A DNA stretch of 64,000 nt from JAJFGI01 sp036397065. GTDB lineage: Bacteria > Pseudomonadota > Alphaproteobacteria > Kiloniellales > J153. Made by a program: the position numbers and the translations under genes. The notes under the pieces were generated by a model. It was given only the letters and a program-made list of their open reading frames with translations, made no database searches and was not told where the DNA came from. Within the stretch, counting starts at the first letter, position 1; each line of letters opens with the position of its first letter. Positions 24,040-32,677 of this stretch are shown one piece after another. Where the stretch lies: assembly GCA_036397065.1 (NCBI GenBank), contig DASWJP010000004.1:1-64000 (forward strand). Direction: 5' to 3'.

Positions 24040-26961
24040 ATGGCCATGGAGGCACTGGCGCTGGAAAGCGGGCCCGAGGCCGAGGTGGAGCGGCCGCGGG
24101 CGATTGTCGAGCGCCGCCGTCTGCGGGCCGAGGTGGCGGAGATCGCCACCGCCGATCTGCCGCCGACCGAGGCCCGCGCCCGGATCCTGGCGCTGCTCAA
24201 GGCGGCCTTGGCCGATGGCCGGGCCGAGATCCGCCGCCGCTTCGATGCCGGCGCCTCCGGCCGCGCCGTGGTGCGCGCCCATTGCCACCTGGTGGACCAG
24301 ATGGTGCGTGTGGTCTTCGATCATGCCAGCGAACACGTCTATCCCCTGGGCAGCCCGTCGACGAGCGAGGTTCTCTCCCTGGTCGCAGTCGGCGGCTATG
24401 GCCGGGGCGAGCTGGCGCCGTACTCGGATGTCGATCTCCTGTTCCTGATTCCCTACAAGCTGACGCCGCGCAGCGAGCAGGTGATCGAGGAGGTGCTCTA
24501 CTTCCTCTGGGATTTGGGCCTCAAGGTGGGCCAGGCCACCCGCTCGGTGGACGAATGCATGCGCCAGGCCAAGGCCGATCTGACTATCTGCACCAGCCTG
24601 CTGGAGGCGCGCTGGCTGTGGGGCGATCAGGATCTCTACCGATCCTTACGCAAGCGCTTTCAGAAAGAGGTCGCCGCCGTCAAGGGCGCGGCCCGGTTCA
24701 TCGAGGCCAAGCTGGCCGAGCGCGCCGAACGGCACAAGCGCCTGGGCGGCTCGCGCTATTCCCTGGAGCCCAACATCAAGGACGGCAAGGGGGGCCTACG
24801 CGATCTGCACACCCTCTATTGGATCGGCAAGTTCCTCTATCAGGTGGACGACGTGGCCGAGCTGACGGCGCGCGGCGTGTTCACGAAGACCGAGGCGCGG
24901 CGCTTCGACAAGGCGCAGAACTTCCTGTGGACCCTGCGCTGTCATCTGCACTATGCCGCCGGCCGCGGCGAGGAGCGCCTGACGTTCGATCTGCAGAAGG
25001 AGATCGCGCCGCGCTTAGGGTATACGGACCGGGCCGGGGCGCGCGATGTCGAGCGCTTCATGAAGCACTACTTCCTGGTGGCCAAGGACGTGGGCGATCT
25101 GACGCGCATTTTCTGCGCCGCCCTGGAGGCCGAGCATGACCGGCGCTCACGCTTTCGCCTGCCCACGCTGCGCCGGCGCCGGGCGATCGAGGGATTCCGC
25201 CTGGAGGGCGACCGGCTGAGCGTCGCCGGGCCGGAGGTCTTCGCCCAGCATCCGGTGCAGATGCTGCGCATCTTCCATGCGGCGCAACAGCACGATCTGG
25301 ATATCCACCCCAAGGCGTTGCGCTGGATCACCCAGAATTTGAAACTTATCGATGCGGACGTGCGCGCTGATGCCGAGGCCAACCGCCTGTTCCTCGACAT
25401 GCTCACATCCGAGAAGGATCCGGAGATGGCCTTGCGCCGGCTGAACGAGGCCGGTGTGTTCGGCCGCTTCATGCCCGACTTCGGCCGGGTGGTGGCGCTG
25501 ATGCAATACAACATGTACCACCACTTCACGGTGGACGAGCACACCATCTTCGCCATCGGCATCCTGCACAAGATCGAGCAGGGCCTGCTCAAGGACGAGG
25601 TGCCGGTCGCCAGCGAAGTGGTGCACAAGGTGCTCTCCCGCCGGGTGCTCTATCTGGCGGTGCTGCTGCACGACATCGCCAAGGGCCGCGGCGGCGACCA
25701 TTCGCAGCTCGGCGCGAAGGTGGCACGCAAGGTGTGCCCGCGCCTGGGGTTGAGCGAGGAGGAGACGGAGACCGTCGCCTGGCTGGTGCTGCATCATCTG
25801 GCCATGTCGGATACGGCCATCAAGCGCGATCTGACCGACCCGCAGACGATCAGCGATTTCGCCGCCCTGATCCAATCGCCGGAACGGCTGCGCCTGCTGC
25901 TGGTCCTCACGGTCGCCGATATTCGCGCCGTCGGCCCGAACGTGTGGAACGCCTGGAAGGCGGCCCTGTTGCGTGATCTCTATTGGCGTACGGAAGAGAC
26001 GCTGACCGGCGGGGTTTCCGAGGACAGCCGCAAGGCGCGGGTGGAGGCGGCGCAGAACGACCTGCGCGCCAAGCTGACCGATTGGCCGGAGGCCGATATC
26101 GCCGCCCATCTGGCGCGCGGCTATGCGTCCTATTGGCTCTCTGTCGACGGCGAAACCCATCTGCGCCATGCCCGCCTGGTGCGCGCGGCCGAGGCGCGCC
26201 AGGCGCCGCTCACCGTCGATACGCGCATAGACCATTACCGGGAAGTGACCGAGGTCACCGTCTACACCGCCGACCATGCCGGCCTGTTCAGCCGCATCGC
26301 CGGGGCCATGGCGGTGGCCGGTGCAAGCATCGATGCGGCGCGCATCTTCACCCTGGCCAACGGCATGGCGCTGGATACCTTTTATGTGCGCGATGGGGTG
26401 GGCGGTCCGTTCGACCGGCCGGATCAGCTGGCCCGCCTGTCGGCGGCCATCGAGCAGACCCTGGCCGGCCGCCTGAAGCCGGCCCAGGAATTGGCGCGCC
26501 GCCGCTCACCCCTGCCCAGCCGGCTGCGGGTCTTCAAGGTGACGCCGCGGGTTCTGATCGACAACAAGGCCAGCGCCCGGGACACCCTCATCGAGGTCAA
26601 CGGCCGCGACCGGACGGGCCTGCTCTACGATGTCACCCGGGCGCTCTCCAAGCTCAACCTGATGATCAACGGCGCGCGCATCGCCACCTTCGGCGAGCGT
26701 GCCGTCGACGTTTTCTATGTGCAGGATGCCCTCGGCGACAAGATCGAGGCGCCGGCCAAGCTCAAGCGCATGCGCGAGCGTCTGGTGGAGGCCCTGGCCG
26801 ACGGCGAGGGCAAGCCGGCGGAGCCGGCACAGGCGGCGAAAAAGTCTCCCGCCCAGAAAAAGCCCCCGGTGAAGTCACCCGACCGCAAAGCGGCCGGCAA
26901 AAAGGTCAAACCCGCCAAACGCCCACCCCGGCGCGCCCCGGGCAAACCTGTCGGCACCTGA
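24040..26961 (+). CDS. glnD: Bifunctional PII uridylyltransferase/uridylyl-removing enzyme
   Basis: 973 aa. The nucleotidyltransferase motif GGYGRGELAPYSDVDLLF starts at 118 with the catalytic D130/D132. A GlnD-specific central region and an HD domain (LLHDIAKGRGGDHS, about 545-560) supply the removing activity. Two ACT domains begin near 741 (VTVYTADHAGLFSRIAGAMA) and 850 (LIEVNGRDRTGLLYDVTRAL) and sense glutamine. It controls nitrogen status by modifying PII. A Lys/Pro/Ala-rich tail of about 50 residues extends the C-terminus and looks disordered. The ATG at 24040 has GGGAG 4 bp upstream; a second Met is two codons later. Confidence 0.97.
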   Translation: MAMEALALESGPEAEVERPRAIVERRRLRAEVAEIATADLPPTEARARILALLKAALADGRAEIRRRFDAGASGRAVVRAHCHLVDQMVRVVFDHASEHVYPLGSPSTSEVLSLVAVGGYGRGELAPYSDVDLLFLIPYKLTPRSEQVIEEVLYFLWDLGLKVGQATRSVDECMRQAKADLTICTSLLEARWLWGDQDLYRSLRKRFQKEVAAVKGAARFIEAKLAERAERHKRLGGSRYSLEPNIKDGKGGLRDLHTLYWIGKFLYQVDDVAELTARGVFTKTEARRFDKAQNFLWTLRCHLHYAAGRGEERLTFDLQKEIAPRLGYTDRAGARDVERFMKHYFLVAKDVGDLTRIFCAALEAEHDRRSRFRLPTLRRRRAIEGFRLEGDRLSVAGPEVFAQHPVQMLRIFHAAQQHDLDIHPKALRWITQNLKLIDADVRADAEANRLFLDMLTSEKDPEMALRRLNEAGVFGRFMPDFGRVVALMQYNMYHHFTVDEHTIFAIGILHKIEQGLLKDEVPVASEVVHKVLSRRVLYLAVLLHDIAKGRGGDHSQLGAKVARKVCPRLGLSEEETETVAWLVLHHLAMSDTAIKRDLTDPQTISDFAALIQSPERLRLLLVLTVADIRAVGPNVWNAWKAALLRDLYWRTEETLTGGVSEDSRKARVEAAQNDLRAKLTDWPEADIAAHLARGYASYWLSVDGETHLRHARLVRAAEARQAPLTVDTRIDHYREVTEVTVYTADHAGLFSRIAGAMAVAGASIDAARIFTLANGMALDTFYVRDGVGGPFDRPDQLARLSAAIEQTLAGRLKPAQELARRRSPLPSRLRVFKVTPRVLIDNKASARDTLIEVNGRDRTGLLYDVTRALSKLNLMINGARIATFGERAVDVFYVQDALGDKIEAPAKLKRMRERLVEALADGEGKPAEPAQAAKKSPAQKKPPVKSPDRKAAGKKVKPAKRPPRRAPGKPVGT

Positions 26962-27009
26962 CCGGCGGCGCTTTTCCGACTCGTGGCAATCCTCTAGATA
27001 ATTGGCCCC

Positions 27010-28587
27010 ATGACGCTCGTCCGCTCCCTTGCCACCGTCGGCGGTTACACCGGCATCAGCCGCATTCTCGGCCTGATCCGCGACATGCTGTTTGCACCGG
27101 TGCTGGGCACCGGGCCGGTGGCGGACGCCTTCTTCATCGCGTTCCGCCTGCCCAATCTGTTCCGCCGGCTGTTCGCCGAGGGCGCCTTCAATGCCTCGTT
27201 CGTGCCGCTCTTCGCCCGCCAACTGGAAGCCGGCGGCCGGGAGGCGGCCCGCCTGTTCGCTGAGCAAAGCCTGGCGGTTCTGCTCGCGGCCTTGCTCCTG
27301 CTCAGTGCCGTTTGCATGGCGGCCATGCCGTGGCTGATGTATGTGCTGGCCCCCGGCTTTGCCGCCCATACGGCGAAGTTCGATATGGCGGTGCATCTCA
27401 GCCGGATCACCTTCCCTTATCTCCTGTTCATGTCGCTCGTTGCCTTGCTCAGCGGCGTGCTGAATTCGCTCTATCGCTTTGCCGCCTCGGCGGCGGCGCC
27501 GATCATCCTCAATGTTTTTTTTATCTTCGCCGTGCTGGTGGTTTTTCCGCTCACCGGTGCCCCGGGCGAGGTGCTGGCGTGGACCGTGGCGGCGGCCGGC
27601 GCCGGGCAGTTTCTGCTGCTGCTGCTTGCCTGCCGCCGCGCCGGCATGGCCTTGCGCCTGCCGCGGCCGCGTCTCACGCCGAATGTCCGGCGTCTCCTGG
27701 CGCTAATGTGGCCCGGTTTGCTCTCCGCCGGGGCCATGCAGATCAATCTGATGGTCGGCACTATCATTGCCTCCCTGCAGATCAGCGCCGTGTCCTTTCT
27801 CTATTATGCCGACCGCATCTACCAGCTGCCGCTGGGCCTCATCGGCATCGCCTTCGGCATCGTGCTGTTGCCCGATCTGTCGCGCAAATTGCGCGCCGGC
27901 GCGCACAAGGCCGCCATGTACACCTTCAACCGGGGGCTGGAGCTCGCCCTGTTTCTGACCCTGCCGGCGACCGTGGCCCTGTTGATCATTCCCCTGCCGA
28001 TCATCGTGGTCCTGTTCGAGCGCGGCGTCTTCGACCGGGCCGATTCGGTCGCCACCGCCTGGGCGCTGGCCGCCTTCGCCCTCGGCCTGCCGGCTTTCGT
28101 GCTGGTCAAGGTGCTGCAGCCGGCCTTCTTCGCCCGCGAGGATACGGTCACGCCCTTGCGCATGGCCTTGATCACGGTGGCCGCCAACGTGGTCTTCAGC
28201 CTGGCCCTTTTCTGGCCCTTGCGCCATGTGGGGCTGGCTCTCGCCACCAGCCTTTCGGCGTGGCTGAACGCCGGCCTACTGATCTGGGCCCTGCGTTCAC
28301 GCAAGTTCCTGACCATCGATGCGCGCTGCAAGACGCGGGTGCCGCGCATCGCCGTGGCCAGCGTGCTCATGGGCGCGGTCCTGTGGGCGGCCTTCCAAGG
28401 GCTGGCCCCCTGGTTCGACGGGGCGGTGCCGGTGCGGATTCTCGGCCTGGGTCTGCTGGTTGGCGGCGGCCTGGCCGTCTACGGCGTTCTGGCGCTGCTC
28501 TTGCGGGCGATGGCACCGGCCGATCTGGCGGGCTTGGTGCGCCGTCCCGCCCCGGCGGCCGCGGGCAAACCGCCGAGCCCCCCTTGA
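27010..28587 (+). CDS. murJ: Lipid II flippase MurJ
   Basis: 525 aa with about 14 hydrophobic segments. The N-terminus SLATVGGYTGISRILGLIRDMLFA followed by ADAFFIAFRLPNLFRRLFAEGAFNASFVP is the MurJ/MviN signature, with the essential Arg residues of the MOP superfamily flippase. It moves lipid-linked peptidoglycan precursor across the inner membrane. glnD-murJ-trpS is a conserved alphaproteobacterial order, with 48 bp to glnD and 86 bp to trpS. The tail is a short Pro/Ala extension. Confidence 0.96.
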   Translation: MTLVRSLATVGGYTGISRILGLIRDMLFAPVLGTGPVADAFFIAFRLPNLFRRLFAEGAFNASFVPLFARQLEAGGREAARLFAEQSLAVLLAALLLLSAVCMAAMPWLMYVLAPGFAAHTAKFDMAVHLSRITFPYLLFMSLVALLSGVLNSLYRFAASAAAPIILNVFFIFAVLVVFPLTGAPGEVLAWTVAAAGAGQFLLLLLACRRAGMALRLPRPRLTPNVRRLLALMWPGLLSAGAMQINLMVGTIIASLQISAVSFLYYADRIYQLPLGLIGIAFGIVLLPDLSRKLRAGAHKAAMYTFNRGLELALFLTLPATVALLIIPLPIIVVLFERGVFDRADSVATAWALAAFALGLPAFVLVKVLQPAFFAREDTVTPLRMALITVAANVVFSLALFWPLRHVGLALATSLSAWLNAGLLIWALRSRKFLTIDARCKTRVPRIAVASVLMGAVLWAAFQGLAPWFDGAVPVRILGLGLLVGGGLAVYGVLALLLRAMAPADLAGLVRRPAPAAAGKPPSPP

Positions 28588-28673
28588 CCGGGACGGAAGG
28601 ATGCGGCCATAACCCGGCCGTCCGCGATGCCCGCGGCGGCGCGAACATCGCGGATCGTAGGGACGCCTAGGCC

Positions 28674-29702
28674 ATGAAGCGCATCTTCTCGGGCGTGCAG
28701 CCCACCGGCAATCTGCACCTGGGCAACTACCTGGGTGCGATCCGCAATTTCGTCCCCTTGCAGGACGGCTATGACTGCATCTATTGCGTGGTCGATCTGC
28801 ACGCCATCACCGTCTGGCAGGACCCGGCGATCCTCAAGGCCAACACGCGCGAAGTAACGGCGGCGTATCTGGCCGCCGGCATCGATCCGAAACGCTCCAT
28901 CATCTTCAATCAAAGCCAGGTGCCGGCCCATGCCGAGCTGGCCTGGATCTTCAACTGCGTGGCCCGTCTGGGCTGGCTCAACCGGATGACCCAGTTCAAG
29001 GAAAAGGCGGGCAAGCACCGGGAGAACGCCAGCGTCGGCCTGTATGCCTATCCCAGCCTCATGGCCGCCGACATCCTGGCCTACAAGGCGACCCACGTGC
29101 CGGTGGGCGAGGATCAGAAGCAGCATCTGGAGCTGACCCGCGATATCGCGCAGAAGTTCAACGCCGACTTCAAGGTAAACCTGTTTCCCCTGCCCGAGCC
29201 CTTGATCCTGGGCGCGGCGACGCGGGTCATGTCCCTGCGCGACGGGGCGAAGAAGATGAGCAAGTCGGATCCCTCCGACTACAGCCGCATCACCATGACC
29301 GACGATGCGGATACCATCGCCAAGAAGATTCGCAAGGCGACCAGCGACCCGGATCTGCTGCCCGGGCCCGACGTGCTCGACGACCAGGGCGCGCTCCCCG
29401 ATGCGATCCGCCAGGCGCGGCCGGAGGCCTGCAACCTGCTGGGCATCTATGCGGCCCTGGCGGACAAGCCTCTACAGGCGGTTCTGGACGAGTTTGCCGG
29501 CAGTCAGTTTTCCCACTTCAAGGCGGTGCTGACCGATGTGGCGGTTGCCGCCCTGGGGCCCATCGGGGCCGAGATGAAGCGCCTGTGCGACGATCCCGCG
29601 ACCATCGATGCGGTCTTGCGCGACGGCGCCGCGCGGGCCAGCGCCATCGCCGCGCCGGTGCTCGCCGAGGTCCATGACACCGTCGGTTTTCTTCGTCCCT
29701 AA
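28674..29702 (+). CDS. trpS: Tryptophan--tRNA ligase
   Basis: 342 aa class I aminoacyl-tRNA synthetase. The HIGH-like motif is PTGNLHLGNYLG near the N-terminus; the KMSKS loop is KKMSKSDPSDYSRI. VDLHAITVWQDP and GEDQKQHLELTRDIA are tryptophanyl-specific. It charges tRNA-Trp in the cytoplasm. The ATG at 28674 gives the canonical N-terminus KRIFSGVQPTG. The following 159 bp before the TauE gene contain no gene and no clear terminator. Confidence 0.97.
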   Translation: MKRIFSGVQPTGNLHLGNYLGAIRNFVPLQDGYDCIYCVVDLHAITVWQDPAILKANTREVTAAYLAAGIDPKRSIIFNQSQVPAHAELAWIFNCVARLGWLNRMTQFKEKAGKHRENASVGLYAYPSLMAADILAYKATHVPVGEDQKQHLELTRDIAQKFNADFKVNLFPLPEPLILGAATRVMSLRDGAKKMSKSDPSDYSRITMTDDADTIAKKIRKATSDPDLLPGPDVLDDQGALPDAIRQARPEACNLLGIYAALADKPLQAVLDEFAGSQFSHFKAVLTDVAVAALGPIGAEMKRLCDDPATIDAVLRDGAARASAIAAPVLAEVHDTVGFLRP

Positions 29703-29861
29703 TCCTACGCCCCTGAGCCGGCGTAAAATTTTCCCCTTAGGGCGTTGGCCTTCGCGGGGAATCGGCGTTAGTGTGTGGCCGACCGCCGCCGCCCGCACGT
29801 GGCGGCAAAACTAACTCCGGCTTACGAAGCCTCATGATTCCACGCCGCTGATCGCCGGGCG

Positions 29862-30776
29862 ATGCAGATCTACCTGCCCATTGCCGAAATGTCGGTGAAC
29901 GTTTTTCTGCTGCTCGGCATGGGCGGCGGCATCGGGTTTCTCTCGGGTCTGTTCGGTGTCGGCGGCGGCTTTCTGATGACGCCGCTGCTCATTTTCATCG
30001 GCGTGCCGCCGGCGGTGGCGGTGGGCACGGAAGCCAACCAGATCGTCGCCTCGTCGGTCTCCGGCGTGCTCGCCCACTGGCGCCGCGGCAACGTCGATTT
30101 CAAGATGGGGTTCGTGCTGCTGTTGGGCGGCTTTGCCGGCTCGACCATGGGCGTCCTGTTGTTCTCGTTCCTGCGCGGGCTTGGGCAGATCGATTTGGTG
30201 ATCTCGCTCTCCTACGTCATCTTCCTCGGCATCATCGGCATCATGATGTTCTACGAGGGCGTGCGCACCATGCGCCGGCGTAAATCTGCCTCGGCGATGC
30301 GCCGCAAGCTGCATCAGCACAACTGGATTCACGGCCTGCCGCTGAAGATGCGCTTTCGCCGGTCGAAGCTGTACATCTCGGCGCTGATGCCGCTGGCCAT
30401 CGGTTTCCTGGTCGGCGTGCTCTCGGCCATCATGGGTGTGGGTGGCGGCTTCATCATGGTGCCGGCGATGATCTATATGCTCGGCATGCCCACCTCGGTG
30501 GTCATCGGCACGTCGCTGTTCCAGATCATCTTCGTCACTGCCAACGTGACGTTCCTGCAGGCCTACGCCAATCAGACCGTCGATGTGGTGCTGGCCTTGC
30601 TGCTGCTCACCGGGGCGGTGATCGGCGCCCAGTTCGGCGCCCGCGCCGGGGCCCGCCTGCAGGGCGAGGAGTTGCGCGTTCTGCTCGCCCTCATGGTGCT
30701 CGCCGTCTGCGCCAAGCTGTTCTACGATCTGCTGATCACGCCCGTCGACATCTACTCCCTGGGGGTGGGGCAATGA
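29862..30776 (+). CDS. TauE/SafE family sulfite/organosulfonate exporter-like protein
   Basis: 304 aa with about 8 membrane segments in two halves. Each half carries the TauE/SafE glycine-rich signature: GFLSGLFGVGGGFLMTPLLI near residue 25 and GVLSAIMGVGGGFIMVPAMI near 190. The family exports sulfite, sulfoacetate or related anions, but substrate assignment is rarely firm. The stop overlaps the following TIGR02186 gene by 4 bp (ATGA), indicating a functional pair. An additional universal stress protein gene follows. Confidence 0.86.
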   Translation: MQIYLPIAEMSVNVFLLLGMGGGIGFLSGLFGVGGGFLMTPLLIFIGVPPAVAVGTEANQIVASSVSGVLAHWRRGNVDFKMGFVLLLGGFAGSTMGVLLFSFLRGLGQIDLVISLSYVIFLGIIGIMMFYEGVRTMRRRKSASAMRRKLHQHNWIHGLPLKMRFRRSKLYISALMPLAIGFLVGVLSAIMGVGGGFIMVPAMIYMLGMPTSVVIGTSLFQIIFVTANVTFLQAYANQTVDVVLALLLLTGAVIGAQFGARAGARLQGEELRVLLALMVLAVCAKLFYDLLITPVDIYSLGVGQ

Positions 30777-31522
30777 GCCGCAACGCCGCCCGATTGGTGC
30801 TCGTCACTGCGGTTGTCCTGACCCTCTCCGCGTCCAGCCGGGCGGATTCCCTGGTCGCCGATCTGTCGCAGCATCTGGTCGGCATCACCACCGGCTTTTC
30901 CGGCGCCGATGTCCTGTTGTTCGGCGCGGTCGAGGGGCAGGGCGACGTGGTGGTCATCACCCGCGGTCCGGACCGGCCCGTGGTCATGCACCGCAAGAGC
31001 CGGATTCTCGGGGTGTGGGTCAACACCGCCTCCATGACCTTCGATCGGGCGCCAAGCTTCTACAGCATCGCCAGCTCTCGGCCGCTGGAGGAGATCGCGC
31101 CGGCGACCGTGCTGGCCCGCCACGAAATGGGCATCGAGCATATGCGGCTCGAACTGGCCCGCGCCAAGGCCTCGCCGAACGTCGCGGCGGAATGGCGCGA
31201 CGGGTTGATTCGCAACCTGCAAAGACAGGGCCTGTATGCCAACGCCGTGCGCAATGTGACCTTCCTCGGCAACCGCCTGTTTCGCACCCGCATCACCCTG
31301 CCGGCGAACGTGCCGACGGGCACCTATCAAGTGCAGGTCTTTCTGATTCAGGATGGCCGCGTCGTTTCCGGTCAAACCACGCCCTTGAGCGTCAGCAAGG
31401 TGGGCGGCGAGGCCGTGGTCTTCGACTTCGCCCACAACCACCCGCCGCTGTATGGGCTGATTGCGATTGCCCTGGCATTGGTGGCAGGATGGCTGGCTCA
31501 CCTCGCCTTCCGGAAAGCCTGA
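30773..31522 (+). CDS. TIGR02186-type membrane-anchored periplasmic protein
   Basis: 249 aa. A signal peptide (RLVLVTAVVLTLSASSRA) precedes a large periplasmic domain, and a single C-terminal membrane segment (GLIAIALALVAGWLAHLAF) anchors it. Recognisable motifs are GFSGADVLLFGAVEG, VVITRGPDRPVVMHRKSRILGVWVN and TGTYQVQVFLIQDG, which match the uncharacterised alphaproteobacterial family TIGR02186. It is translationally coupled to the TauE/SafE exporter and is likely its periplasmic partner; this is inferred from linkage only. Confidence 0.75.
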   Translation: MSRNAARLVLVTAVVLTLSASSRADSLVADLSQHLVGITTGFSGADVLLFGAVEGQGDVVVITRGPDRPVVMHRKSRILGVWVNTASMTFDRAPSFYSIASSRPLEEIAPATVLARHEMGIEHMRLELARAKASPNVAAEWRDGLIRNLQRQGLYANAVRNVTFLGNRLFRTRITLPANVPTGTYQVQVFLIQDGRVVSGQTTPLSVSKVGGEAVVFDFAHNHPPLYGLIAIALALVAGWLAHLAFRKA

Positions 31523-31529
31523 TGCCGCC

Positions 31530-32027
31530 ATGAGCGATAGCGATACCGCGAAACCTGCCGACTTCAAGGACCGTGTCTTCCTGGTCGTCGTCGACGAGAC
31601 CGAGGAGATGCAGGTGGCCTTGCGCTTCGCCTGCCTGCGTGCGCGGCGCACCGGCGGGCGCGTGGCTTTGCTCTATGTCATCGAGCCGGCGGATTTTCAG
31701 CACTGGCGGGCGGTCGAGGAGCTGATGCGCGAAGAGGCCCGGAGCGAAGGCGAACAGTTGCTCCAGCGCCTGGCGGCCCAGGTCAACGATCTGGTCGGCG
31801 CCATCCCCATCCTCTATGTGCGCGAGGGCAAGGTGGGCGACGAGCTGTTCAAGCTGCTCGACGAGGAGCCGCAGATTTCCATCCTGGTCCTCGGCGCCAA
31901 TACGGGCAACCGCGGCCCCGGGCCGCTGGTCTCGTCCCTGGCCGGCAAGATGGTCGGCAAATTGCGGGTGCCGGTCACCATCGTGCCCGGCAATCTCAGC
32001 GACGAGGCCATCGACAGCATCACATAG
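31530..32027 (+). CDS. Universal stress protein (UspA family)
   Basis: 165 aa from the ATG at 31530, 8 bp after the preceding gene; the frame continues further upstream but only inside that gene. The UspA fold is seen in RVFLVVVDETEEMQVALRFACLRAR and in the C-terminal ATP-loop-like segment ILVLGANTGNRGPGPLVSSLAGKMVGKLRVPVTIVPG, with the G-x2-G-x9-G-(S/T)-like spacing of ATP-binding members. Usp proteins modulate stress survival in the cytoplasm. Position suggests co-expression with the TauE and TIGR02186 genes. Confidence 0.88.
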   Translation: MSDSDTAKPADFKDRVFLVVVDETEEMQVALRFACLRARRTGGRVALLYVIEPADFQHWRAVEELMREEARSEGEQLLQRLAAQVNDLVGAIPILYVREGKVGDELFKLLDEEPQISILVLGANTGNRGPGPLVSSLAGKMVGKLRVPVTIVPGNLSDEAIDSIT

Positions 32028-32106
32028 GGCCCTGACCCGGCTTGAAGTTACCGCCCGGACGGCTCACATTAGGGACAGGCTCCCACCACCCAGGAGGGCG
32101 GAATAC

Positions 32107-32664
32107 GTGTTTATTCAGACGGAACAGACGCCAAATCCGGCGACCTTGAAGTTTCTCCCCGGCCGCGAAGTCCTTGGCGCCGGTACCGCCGATTTCACCA
32201 CTGCCGAGGCGGCGGTCCATTCGCCCCTGGCCCAGCGCCTGTTCGCCATCCAGGGGGTCAGCGGCGTCTTTCTGGGCGCCGATTTCATCACGGTCAGCAA
32301 GGCCGACGGGCGGGAATGGCACCTGCTCAAGCCGGCCATCCTGGGCGTGGTCATGGAACACTTCACCGCCGGCCGGCCGGTTCTGACCGCCCCGGCCAGC
32401 GCCGCCGCGGAAGAGAACGTGGCCGAGGAGGACCGGGAAGTGGTCGCCCAGATCAAGGAATTGCTCGATACCCGGGTGCGCCCGGCGGTGGCCCAGGACG
32501 GCGGCGACATCGTCTTCCAGGGCTATGACAAGGGCGTGGTCTTCCTGCACATGCAGGGGGCGTGCGCCGGTTGTCCGTCCTCGACGGCGACCTTGAAGAT
32601 GGGCATCGAGAACATGCTGCGTCACTACATCCCGGAAGTGGTCGAGGTCCGCGCCGCCCAATAG
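32107..32664 (+). CDS. nfuA: Fe-S cluster carrier NfuA (NifU family)
   Basis: 185 aa from a GTG at 32107 preceded by AGGAGG at about 10 bp; this gives the conserved N-terminus FIQTEQTPNPATLKFLPG of the Nfu N-domain. The C-terminal NifU-like domain (about 105-180) holds the cluster-binding CxxC in GACAGCPSS. Nfu proteins deliver [4Fe-4S] clusters to target enzymes such as aconitase or lipoate synthase. It lies 79 bp after the Usp gene and converges with the deacetylase gene. Confidence 0.95.
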   Translation: MFIQTEQTPNPATLKFLPGREVLGAGTADFTTAEAAVHSPLAQRLFAIQGVSGVFLGADFITVSKADGREWHLLKPAILGVVMEHFTAGRPVLTAPASAAAEENVAEEDREVVAQIKELLDTRVRPAVAQDGGDIVFQGYDKGVVFLHMQGACAGCPSSTATLKMGIENMLRHYIPEVVEVRAAQ

Positions 32665-32677
32665 GCGGGCGCCATCC

